Assembly: GCA_905214895.1 (NCBI GenBank)
Contig: CAJMNP010000050.1
Location: 1-6,616, forward strand
Direction: 5' to 3'
DNA: 6,616 bases
Source: an uncultured bacterium
GTDB lineage: Bacteria > Actinomycetota > Coriobacteriia > Coriobacteriales > Coriobacteriaceae
Part shown: positions 1 through 6,616 of the stretch, one piece after another
Position numbering within the stretch: the first letter of the stretch is position 1
How the letters are laid out: each line of letters begins with the position of its first letter
Position numbers and translations under genes: made by a program
Notes under the pieces: generated by a model
Seen by the model: only the letters and a program-made list of their open reading frames with translations
Databases searched by the model: none
What the model was told of the DNA's origin: nothing

Positions 1-107
1 ATACCTATTGGCCCGACTTTGATCGTTGGGGCCTTGTCGACGCCATTTTGGCCTACCAGGGTCGCGACCGTAGGTTTGGTGGACTGAGTAAGACCGAGGA
101 GGCTTAA
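1..107 (+). CDS. uppS: Undecaprenyl diphosphate synthase, C-terminal end (partial)
   Basis: This is the 3' end of a gene that begins before the window; the reading frame has codons starting at position 3 and stops with TAA at 105-107. The visible 34 residues include YWPDFD near the start, then a helix and the RDRRFGG motif. That combination (WP-[DE]-F ... R-x-RRFGG) is the conserved C-terminus of cis-prenyltransferases of the UppS family, where the terminal Arg-rich motif takes part in isopentenyl diphosphate binding and dimer contacts. The enzyme adds cis-isoprene units to farnesyl diphosphate to make the C55 lipid carrier for peptidoglycan and other wall polymers, and is cytosolic or membrane-peripheral. 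A short tail (GLSKTEEA) follows the motif. The stop lies two bases before the cdsA start, so the genes are co-transcribed. The uppS-cdsA order is very common in bacteria and supports the call. Confidence 0.92.
   Translation, partial: TYWPDFDRWGLVDAILAYQGRDRRFGGLSKTEEA
96..102 (+). promoter_or_regulatory. Ribosome binding site of cdsA
   Basis: GAGGAGG lies inside the last codons of uppS, seven bases before a GTG at 110. It is a near-perfect Shine-Dalgarno sequence at good spacing and fixes GTG as the cdsA start. No in-frame ATG is found near it. Confidence 0.85.
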
Positions 108-109
108 TC

Positions 110-1024
110 GTGTCCGAACGTCCAAAGGCATCCGCTCCCAAGGCGCCTACTTCCGCGAGGCCAGCGCGTAAGGCTGCCACTGCAGGAGCGCCTACAGCGA
201 AGGGCGGCTCCGGTTCGTGGCTGGCGGGCTTTATCACCCGCGCCGCCGCCGGTATCGTCTATGCCGTTGTCTTTATCCTGTGCCTGGTTTTGGGTATTGT
301 TCCCACGGCCATCTTCGTGTCCGTCATGAGCGGTCTGTGCTGCTATGAGTTCTTCCGTATGACGAGGCTCGATGGCAAGGTTGCCAACGAGCGCCTTGGT
401 ATCGCTGCCGCCGTGCTCTTTCCGCTCTCGGCACTGGGCGATTCGCTGCTGTTGAACGCCCTGCTGTTCGCTTTGATGCTTGCGGTTGGTATCTGGTATG
501 TCTGGTCTCCGCGCACTCGCATCTCTGATGTTGCCGTGACGCTCATGGGTCCTATCTACACTGGCTTTATGCTGTCGGCCATCGTGCTGTTGCGCGATGC
601 CGTGCCCGGTTTTGCCGGCGCCCTGCTTTCGGTGGGCGTTTGCGCGTCCCTTTGGGTCTCCGACTCGTTTGCCTACATCGTGGGCAGCCGCATCGGTAAG
701 CATAAGATGGTCCCCAAGATCTCTCCCAAAAAGAGCTGGGAAGGCTTTGTCGGCGGCATTTTGGGCTCTGTCTTGATCTGGCTCATCCTGTGGGCAACGC
801 ACTTCTACAAGCTGAGCCTGCCCTATGCACTGCTGTGCGGCGTGGTCGTCTCCATCCTGGGCGTTATCGGCGACCTCATCGAGTCGCGTATCAAGCGCGG
901 TGTGGGCGTCAAAGATTCCGGCAATCTCATCCCGGGCCACGGCGGTATGCTCGACCGCAGCGATTCGCTCATCTTTGGCTGCATTACCGCGCAGCTGCTG
1001 CTGATGATCGGAGGCGTGCTGTAA
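110..1024 (+). CDS. cdsA: Phosphatidate cytidylyltransferase (CDP-diglyceride synthase)
   Basis: A 304-residue polytopic membrane protein that converts phosphatidic acid and CTP to CDP-diacylglycerol and pyrophosphate, the precursor of anionic phospholipids. The GTG start is set by a strong ribosome binding site. Residues 1-36 form a hydrophilic tail rich in Ala, Pro, Lys and Arg, predicted to be disordered and cytosolic. Hydrophobic segments follow at about 44-76, 97-128, 140-160, 167-190, 212-231 and 236-256. The family's conserved loop is seen as SDSFAYIVG (184-192), then GKHKMVPKISPKKSWEG (196-212). The CDS signature spans residues 259-286, with KR at 262-263, KD at 268-269, PGHGG at 275-279 and the metal-binding Asp residues of LDRSDS (281-286). 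One signature position is unusual: Ser284 stands where a hydrophobic residue or Thr is expected. The gene sits between uppS and dxr, the classic order, and its stop codon shares a base with the dxr start. Confidence 0.97.
   Translation: MSERPKASAPKAPTSARPARKAATAGAPTAKGGSGSWLAGFITRAAAGIVYAVVFILCLVLGIVPTAIFVSVMSGLCCYEFFRMTRLDGKVANERLGIAAAVLFPLSALGDSLLLNALLFALMLAVGIWYVWSPRTRISDVAVTLMGPIYTGFMLSAIVLLRDAVPGFAGALLSVGVCASLWVSDSFAYIVGSRIGKHKMVPKISPKKSWEGFVGGILGSVLIWLILWATHFYKLSLPYALLCGVVVSILGVIGDLIESRIKRGVGVKDSGNLIPGHGGMLDRSDSLIFGCITAQLLLMIGGVL
1010..1014 (+). promoter_or_regulatory. Ribosome binding site of dxr
   Basis: GGAGG inside the end of cdsA, nine bases before the ATG at 1024. The open frame of dxr extends upstream to about 790, but this site and the TAATG stop/start overlap choose 1024 as the start. 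The overlap suggests translational coupling of dxr to cdsA. Confidence 0.8.
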
Positions 1025-2211
1025 TGGCGTATCAGACCACCTACGGTCCCGATGGGCGTCTTCGAGTTGCCATCTTGGGCTGTACGGGTTCTATCGGCAC
1101 TCAGGCGCTCGACGTGTGCCGTCAGCATGCCGATCGCCTGCAGGTGACGGCGCTGTCCGTTAACTCCAGCACCTCCGAGCTCGTTGCCGCTGCCCGTGAG
1201 TTCTCGGTTCCGGCGGTTGCCGTGGCGGACGCCTCCCATGGCGCCGACGCTGTGCTGCAGGAACTGCCCGAGGGCACGGGGCTCGGCGTTGGCGCACAGG
1301 CCGTGTGCGAGCTCGCATGCCGCGATGATGTCGACTGCGTGCTCGTGGCCATCGTGGGCGCTGCCGGTCTCGAGGCGAGCCATGCTGCCCTGATTTCGAA
1401 CAAGCGTCTTGCCCTGGCCAACAAGGAGTCGCTCGTCGTCGGTGGCGATCTGCTTATGCCGTTGGCGCAGCCGGGACAGCTTATCCCGGTCGACTCCGAG
1501 CATTCTGCCATCTACCAGTGCTATCTGGGCGAGAATCCGCGCGAGGCTCACTGCATTTGGCTTACCTGCTCGGGCGGTCCGTTCTTTGGCCGTACGCGTG
1601 ACGAGCTCGATCGTGTGACGCGCGCCGATGCCCTGGCGCATCCCACGTGGGCTATGGGTGCCAAGATCACGATTGACTCCGCCACCCTCATGAACAAAGG
1701 TCTGGAGCGTATCGAGGCCATGCATCTGTTTGGCTGCGATCTTGATTTCATTAACGTGGTCGTGCAGCGCCAGTCTAAGATTCACTCCATGGTCGAGTTT
1801 GCCGACGGATCTGTGATGGCGCATCTCGGCGCCTCCGACATGCGCATTCCCATCCAGTTTGCCTTCTCGTATCCCGAGCGTTGGGATACGCCGGCTCCGC
1901 GTATCGATTTCCGTGAGTTGGGGCAGCTTACCTTTGACGCGGCCGATATGGATACCTTCCGCTGCCTTGCGCTGGCCGAACGTGCCGGCAAGACGGGCGG
2001 CACCATGCCATGCGTGCTCAATGCCGCTAACGAGGTCGCCGTCGATGCCTTCCTGCATGATGGCTGCAGCTTTACCGATATCGACCGCATTGTGGAATCC
2101 TGCATGGATGCTCACGATGCGCAGGCGGTCGATTCGTTTGAGCAGCTTCGCGACATCGATGCTTGGGCGCGTGAAAAGGCCGCACAGGTGCTCGTTGCAA
2201 CCCGTTCTTAA
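1024..2211 (+). CDS. dxr: 1-deoxy-D-xylulose 5-phosphate reductoisomerase
   Basis: A 395-residue cytosolic enzyme that rearranges and reduces 1-deoxy-D-xylulose 5-phosphate with NADPH to 2-C-methyl-D-erythritol 4-phosphate, the first committed MEP step and the target of fosmidomycin. The N-terminal Rossmann domain has GCTGSIGTQ at 19-27. LANKESLVVGG (131-141) precedes the catalytic part. The metal ligands are in PVDSEH (155-160: Asp157, Glu159) and Glu228. The phosphate-binding and substrate loop residues are Ser183 (TCSGGPF), His206 (HPTW), Ser219, Asn224 and Lys225 (ATLMNKGLE). The C-terminal helical domain contains LNAANEVAVDAFL (332-344). Length and order match the family. One departure is visible: the usual HPQS before IHSMV reads QRQS (248-251), while His254, equivalent to E. 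coli His257, is kept. The gene follows cdsA with a one-base overlap. Together with ispG downstream it supplies prenyl diphosphates, which the upstream uppS consumes. Confidence 0.98.
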   Translation: MAYQTTYGPDGRLRVAILGCTGSIGTQALDVCRQHADRLQVTALSVNSSTSELVAAAREFSVPAVAVADASHGADAVLQELPEGTGLGVGAQAVCELACRDDVDCVLVAIVGAAGLEASHAALISNKRLALANKESLVVGGDLLMPLAQPGQLIPVDSEHSAIYQCYLGENPREAHCIWLTCSGGPFFGRTRDELDRVTRADALAHPTWAMGAKITIDSATLMNKGLERIEAMHLFGCDLDFINVVVQRQSKIHSMVEFADGSVMAHLGASDMRIPIQFAFSYPERWDTPAPRIDFRELGQLTFDAADMDTFRCLALAERAGKTGGTMPCVLNAANEVAVDAFLHDGCSFTDIDRIVESCMDAHDAQAVDSFEQLRDIDAWAREKAAQVLVATRS

Positions 2212-2216
2212 CCCAT

Positions 2217-2221
2217 AAGGA
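2217..2221 (+). promoter_or_regulatory. Presumed ribosome binding site of rseP, unusual spacing
   Basis: AAGGA is the only Shine-Dalgarno-like stretch in the gap after dxr. It abuts a TTG at 2222 (no spacer) and is 15 bases from the ATG at 2237, separated by a T-rich stretch. An in-frame TAA at 2216-2218 rules out any start further upstream. Neither spacing is ideal, so the start of rseP is less certain than the others. Confidence 0.5.
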
Positions 2222-2236
2222 TTGCTTTTTCGTTTT

Positions 2237-3598
2237 ATGGATACTGTTCTGAGCGTTCTCTCATCGGTCTTTTGGGGCCTGCTGATGCTTTCCGTCCTCG
2301 TGTTTTTGCACGAGGGCGGCCACTTTTTGGCGGCGCGTGCCTGCGGTGTCCGCGTGACCGAGTTCTTCTTGGGCCTGCCTTGCCGCTTTGATATCCATCA
2401 CACGTCGCGTCGCATCGGCACCAAGTTTGGCGTGACGCCGCTGCTGCTGGGTGGCTATGCCGCCATCTGCGGCATGGATCCGACCGACGTCTCGTGTGCC
2501 GATCGCGTGCTCGCGGCCATTTATCGCCACGGCCGGGTTACGGTGGCCGATCTTGCCGTCGAGCTCGAGCTGTCCGAGGAGGATGTGCTCGAGGCCTGTG
2601 TTTTGCTGTTGGGCTGGGGCTCCATCGCTCCCTGGTATGAAGAAGGGGAAAAGCCTTCGCCCAGTTACTATCCCACCAAGTACCAGACCTTGCCGCGTGA
2701 CGCGGCGGGTTATACCACCTTTGACGGCCGTCGGTTCGATCGCGAGCATGCGACTGCCGAGGGCGATGTATGGGAACTGCCGTGCGGCGAGGCCGAATTC
2801 CTTGCACGCGAGCGCTCGCACACTTATTTGGGCCAGGGCTTTGTCAAGCGTGCCTTTATGCTGCTTTCGGGCATTATCGTCAATATCCTGACGGGCTTTT
2901 TGCTCCTTATGAGCATCTATTCCATCGCGGGTGTCACGGTGCCGGTGGATACCAATGTGATCGGCCAGGTTGACGAAGGCTCGATTGCCGCCTCAGCGGG
3001 AATCGAGGGCGGCGACGCGATTCTTTCGGTCGACGGAGTATCGTGCTCTACCTGGATGGACGTTTACGATGCCATCGGCAAGGCTGCCGGTAAGGACGAT
3101 ATTGCCATTGAGTACGAGCGTGACGGCAAGCAGCATTCGACCACGGTTGCGCTCAAAGAGGACGAGCGCCTGGGTGTGTATGCCTCTACGCAGGTGGTCC
3201 GTTTGGACCCCATCACGTCGGCTCGCCTGTCGTTCTCTTATGTCGTGCAGACAGCGGAGGGCGTGATGCGCCTGCTCCAGCCGCAGCATACGATGGAGAT
3301 TCTCGATCAGTCCTCTTCGATCGTGGGAATTAGCGTTATGTCCTCACAGGCCGCTGCTGCCGGCCCTGCCACGTTCCTTTCATTTGCCGCCCTCATCTCG
3401 TTCTCGCTTGGCTTTATGAACCTGCTGCCCATCCCGCCACTCGATGGCGGCAAGCTGGTCATCGAGATTATTCAAAAGATTGCGGGCCGCGAGCTTCCGC
3501 TCAAGGTCCAGACGATTGTGAGCTATGTGGGCATCGCGCTCTTTGCGCTGCTGTTTGTCTATATGCTTCGTTCCGACATCCTTCGATTTATTCTGTAG
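2237..3598 (+). CDS. rseP: RseP-type site-2 intramembrane zinc metalloprotease with a winged-helix-like cytosolic insert
   Basis: A 453-residue M50 family protease that cuts transmembrane segments, typically of anti-sigma factors or signal peptides. TM1 (about 8-33) carries the zinc motif HEGGH (25-29). GVRVTEFFLGLP and LLLGGYAAICG (to 79) form the membrane-associated beta hairpin. TM2 (about 205-231) includes SGIIVN where AGPxxN is usual. A single extracytoplasmic PDZ domain spans about 240-310 (VIGQVDEGSIAASAGIEGGD). TM3 holds NLLPIPPLDGG (395-405), with the third zinc ligand Asp403, and TM4 is about 424-444. The odd part is residues 81-199. In family members this loop is roughly 15-30 residues; here it contains a winged-helix-like block (87-138) followed by a polar, partly acidic stretch. 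ATG 2237 is preferred because the protein then begins directly before TM1; TTG 2222 would add five residues. The natural substrate is unknown, and no sigma or anti-sigma gene is in the window. Confidence 0.95.
   Translation: MDTVLSVLSSVFWGLLMLSVLVFLHEGGHFLAARACGVRVTEFFLGLPCRFDIHHTSRRIGTKFGVTPLLLGGYAAICGMDPTDVSCADRVLAAIYRHGRVTVADLAVELELSEEDVLEACVLLLGWGSIAPWYEEGEKPSPSYYPTKYQTLPRDAAGYTTFDGRRFDREHATAEGDVWELPCGEAEFLARERSHTYLGQGFVKRAFMLLSGIIVNILTGFLLLMSIYSIAGVTVPVDTNVIGQVDEGSIAASAGIEGGDAILSVDGVSCSTWMDVYDAIGKAAGKDDIAIEYERDGKQHSTTVALKEDERLGVYASTQVVRLDPITSARLSFSYVVQTAEGVMRLLQPQHTMEILDQSSSIVGISVMSSQAAAAGPATFLSFAALISFSLGFMNLLPIPPLDGGKLVIEIIQKIAGRELPLKVQTIVSYVGIALFALLFVYMLRSDILRFIL
2495..2650 (+). other. 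Winged-helix-like domain inserted in RseP
   Basis: Residues 87-138 of RseP read as helix 1 (ADRVLAAIYRHG), helix 2 (TVADLAVEL), a short turn, helix 3 (SEEDVLEACVLLLGWGS), then a strand and wing-like IAPWYEEGE. The hydrophobic pattern and the 'G-x-V-T-V-x-x-L-A-x-x-L-x-L-S-E-x-D-V' spacing resemble MarR- or DeoR-like helix-turn-helix domains. By known RseP topology the loop faces the cytosol. Whether it binds DNA, another protein or nothing cannot be told from sequence: the recognition helix is acidic (SEEDVLEA) rather than basic, which favours a protein-contact role. The fold is inferred by eye. Confidence 0.55.
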
Positions 3599-3603
3599 GG
3601 GAG
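3597..3603 (+). promoter_or_regulatory. Ribosome binding site of ispG
   Basis: AGGGGAG begins in the rseP stop codon and lies eight bases before TTG at 3612. The frame is open far upstream (from 3525), but that part is the rseP 3' end read in another frame. This site selects the TTG start. A GTG at 3603 in the same frame overlaps the site and is therefore unlikely. Confidence 0.8.
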
Positions 3604-3611
3604 TGTTTGGA

Positions 3612-4694
3612 TTGTCTTTATCCCATCCTTTGCCTCGCGAGCTGACGCGCCCCGTGCATGTGGGCGGTGTGCAGATCGGTGGCGGCGCGCCGGTGGTGGT
3701 CCAATCTATGACCTGCACCGATACCGCTGATGCCCAGGCAACGCTTGCGCAGGTGTGCGCGTTGGCGCAGGCTGGCTGCGATATCGTGCGCGTGAGTGTG
3801 CCCACCGAGGCCGCACTTGAGGGTTTCCGCACCATCTGCGCCGAGTCTCCGGTGCCGATTGTCGCCGATATCCACTTTAACCATAAACTCGCCATTGGTG
3901 CCGTTGAGGCCGGTGCCGCCAAGCTGCGCATCAATCCCGGCAATATCGGCGATTGGGCCAAGGTTGACGCGGTGATCGATGCTGCGGGTGCCGCGGGCTG
4001 TGCGATTCGTATCGGTGTGAACGCGGGATCGCTTGAGCAGGATATCGCCGAGCGCGACGACCTCACGCAGCCCGAAAAGCTCGTGATGTCGAGCGAGCGT
4101 TTCGTCAAGCATTTTGAAGACCGCGGATTCACCAACATCGTGCTTTCCGCCAAGGCCCATAGCGTGGCCACAACGCTTGATACCTATCGCGCCCTGTCGC
4201 GCGAAATCCCCCATGTTCCGCTTCACCTGGGCGTAACCGAGGCGGGTACCAAATTGCAGGGCACCATCAAGAGCTCAGTGGGTCTTGGTATCCTGCTGTC
4301 TGAGGGCATCGGTGACACCATGCGCGTCTCGCTCACGGCCGATCCGGTTGAGGAGCCGCCGGTCGCCTGGGGAATTTTGCAGTCGCTGGGCCTGCGTCGC
4401 CGCGGTCCCGAGATTGTCTCGTGCCCCACGTGCGCCCGCTGTCAGGTTAACCTGATTCCTATCGCCGAGGAAGTAACCGATCGGCTTAAGAACTATACCG
4501 CGCCGCTTTCGATTGCCGTCATGGGATGTGCCGTTAATGGCCCCGGTGAGGCTTCTGATGCCGACCTGGGTGTTGCTTGCGGACGTGGTCAGGCCCTGCT
4601 CTTTTCGCATGGCCAGATCATTGGTAAAGTAGCTGAGGATCAAATTGTCGACGCGCTTATGGCCGAGGTCGACAAACTAATTGAGGAGAAATAA
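3612..4694 (+). CDS. ispG: 4-hydroxy-3-methylbut-2-enyl diphosphate synthase (flavodoxin/ferredoxin), IspG/GcpE
   Basis: A 360-residue cytosolic iron-sulfur enzyme that opens the cyclic diphosphate MEcPP by two-electron reduction to HMBPP, the penultimate MEP step. From the TTG start the protein begins MSLSHPLPRE. Residues 14-250 form the TIM-barrel part, with VVVQSMTCTDTAD (28-40), ADIHFNHKLA (85-94), KLRINPGNIG (104-113), IRIGVNAGSLE (132-142) and LHLGVTEAG (205-212). The C-terminal domain holds the [4Fe-4S] ligands: Cys271 and Cys274 (SCPTC), Cys306 (VMGCAVNGPGE) and the conserved Glu313. All ligands are present and length is normal for bacterial, non-plant IspG, which lacks the large central domain. 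The gene lies 13 bases after rseP and directly abuts proS. With dxr it gives two MEP steps in the operon; the other MEP genes, including ispH, are not in the window. Confidence 0.98.
   Translation: MSLSHPLPRELTRPVHVGGVQIGGGAPVVVQSMTCTDTADAQATLAQVCALAQAGCDIVRVSVPTEAALEGFRTICAESPVPIVADIHFNHKLAIGAVEAGAAKLRINPGNIGDWAKVDAVIDAAGAAGCAIRIGVNAGSLEQDIAERDDLTQPEKLVMSSERFVKHFEDRGFTNIVLSAKAHSVATTLDTYRALSREIPHVPLHLGVTEAGTKLQGTIKSSVGLGILLSEGIGDTMRVSLTADPVEEPPVAWGILQSLGLRRRGPEIVSCPTCARCQVNLIPIAEEVTDRLKNYTAPLSIAVMGCAVNGPGEASDADLGVACGRGQALLFSHGQIIGKVAEDQIVDALMAEVDKLIEEK
4683..4688 (+). promoter_or_regulatory. Ribosome binding site of proS
   Basis: GAGGAG within the last codons of ispG, six bases before ATG 4695. 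Further in-frame ATGs at 4707 and 4713 are possible starts by homology, since many family members begin close to MSKLYAPT, but the spacing fits 4695 best. Confidence 0.75.
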
Positions 4695-6416
<1,722 letters not shown>

Positions 6417-6445
6417 TTGGCGATTTCGCTTGTAGTTCGATATAC

Positions 6446-6497
6446 GGGACGGCCCCGCATTTCTCCAGATAGGGGAGATGCGGGGCCGTCCTTTTTT
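6446..6497 (+). terminator. Rho-independent terminator after proS
   Basis: The arm at 6447-6460 (GGACGGCCCCGCAT) is exactly complementary to 6478-6491. The stem continues inward through 6461-6466 with 6472-6477 (two G-U pairs), giving about 20 bp closed by a five-base AGATA loop. Six T residues follow at 6492-6497. It lies 29 bases past the proS stop and should end the operon transcript on the + strand. Confidence 0.93.
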
Positions 6498-6519
6498 CTT
6501 CTCGGCGTGCTCAATCGCT

Positions 6520-6563
6520 AAAAGGAAAACCCCACAGCCCATGTGAGCTGCGGGGTTTTCTTT
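6520..6563. terminator. Second stem-loop terminator, probably bidirectional
   Basis: GAAAACCCC (6525-6533) pairs with GGGGTTTTC (6552-6560). After one A/C mismatch, CAGC (6535-6538) pairs with GCTG (6547-6550), leaving an eight-base loop. A T-rich tract follows on the + strand (to 6563), and an A-rich tract precedes it (from 6520), which becomes a T tract when read on the - strand. The hairpin could therefore back up the first terminator and also end a convergent transcript from beyond the window. Which use is real depends on the next gene, which is not visible. Confidence 0.75.
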
Positions 6564-6616
6564 GTGCCTCCGATGCGAAATAAATCGCTCAGATATTACT
6601 GATAATCGACGACGTC
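6564..6616. other. Unassigned end of window
   Basis: This A+T-richer stretch carries no recognisable promoter, RNA or gene start. On the - strand, 6599-6616 could be the last six codons of a gene (DVVDYQ) stopping with TAA at 6596-6598, which would fit the bidirectional hairpin beside it. Six codons are too few to support a gene call. Confidence 0.3.

Noticed and set aside
104..940. A 278-codon - strand open frame opposite cdsA.
   Set aside because: It is low-complexity, rich in Asp, Gln, His and Arg, and lies opposite a membrane protein gene; shadow frame.
790..1023. Possible 78-residue N-terminal extension of Dxr in the open frame upstream of 1024.
   Set aside because: That stretch lies within cdsA and reads as Arg-rich non-domain sequence. 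The ribosome binding site at 1010-1014 and the family's normal length support the start at 1024.
823..2115. A 430-codon open frame on the - strand opposite cdsA and dxr.
   Set aside because: It spans two real genes and matches no known motif; it is a codon-bias shadow of dxr.
2212..2236. The T-rich gap before rseP as an internal terminator or promoter.
   Set aside because: No inverted repeat precedes the T run, and no convincing -35/-10 pair is present in or near the 25 bases.
3525..3611. Possible 29-residue N-terminal extension of IspG.
   Set aside because: It overlaps the rseP 3' end in another frame. AGGGGAG at 3597-3603 points to TTG 3612, which gives a normal-length IspG.
6575..6588. 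Short inverted repeat GCGA ... TCGC near the end of the window as an operator.
   Set aside because: Four-base arms are expected by chance and no promoter or gene start is visible beside it.

Overview
The window is a tightly packed, single-direction (+ strand) housekeeping operon from a G+C-rich bacterium. It holds the last codons of uppS, then complete cdsA, dxr, rseP, ispG and proS, and ends in two stem-loop terminators. The gene order and protein style suggest a Coriobacteriia-like actinobacterium, for example a gut Collinsella relative. That assignment is inference from gene order, G+C-rich codon use and recalled family features; no search was run. No mobile element, CRISPR array, tRNA or rRNA is visible.

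Layout: uppS tail (1-107); cdsA (110-1024, GTG start); dxr (1024-2211, sharing one base with the cdsA stop); a 25-base gap; rseP (about 2237-3598); a 13-base gap; ispG (3612-4694, TTG start); proS (4695-6416, starting on the base after the ispG stop). A 200-base tail carries a strong 20-bp terminator hairpin with a T run (6446-6497) and a second hairpin with A and T runs on both sides (about 6520-6563). The second hairpin could stop transcription from either direction. The last ~50 bases hold nothing that can be named.

Functionally the genes join isoprenoid supply to envelope lipid synthesis. Dxr and IspG are the first committed step and a late iron-sulfur step of the MEP pathway. UppS uses the resulting prenyl diphosphates to build the undecaprenyl carrier for cell-wall synthesis. 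CdsA makes CDP-diacylglycerol for phospholipids. RseP is an intramembrane site-2 protease of the kind that controls envelope stress responses. ProS charges tRNA-Pro. The spacing implies one polycistronic message whose promoter lies upstream of the window.

The most notable observation is in RseP. The short cytosolic loop that normally joins the membrane-associated beta hairpin to TM2 is replaced by a segment of about 115 residues, whose first half reads like a winged-helix (helix-turn-helix) domain. Secondary points are a QRQS replacement of the usual HPQS motif in Dxr, an Ala/Pro/Lys-rich N-terminal tail on CdsA, and an awkward ribosome binding site for rseP. The rest is ordinary core metabolism; I do not see a new multi-gene system.
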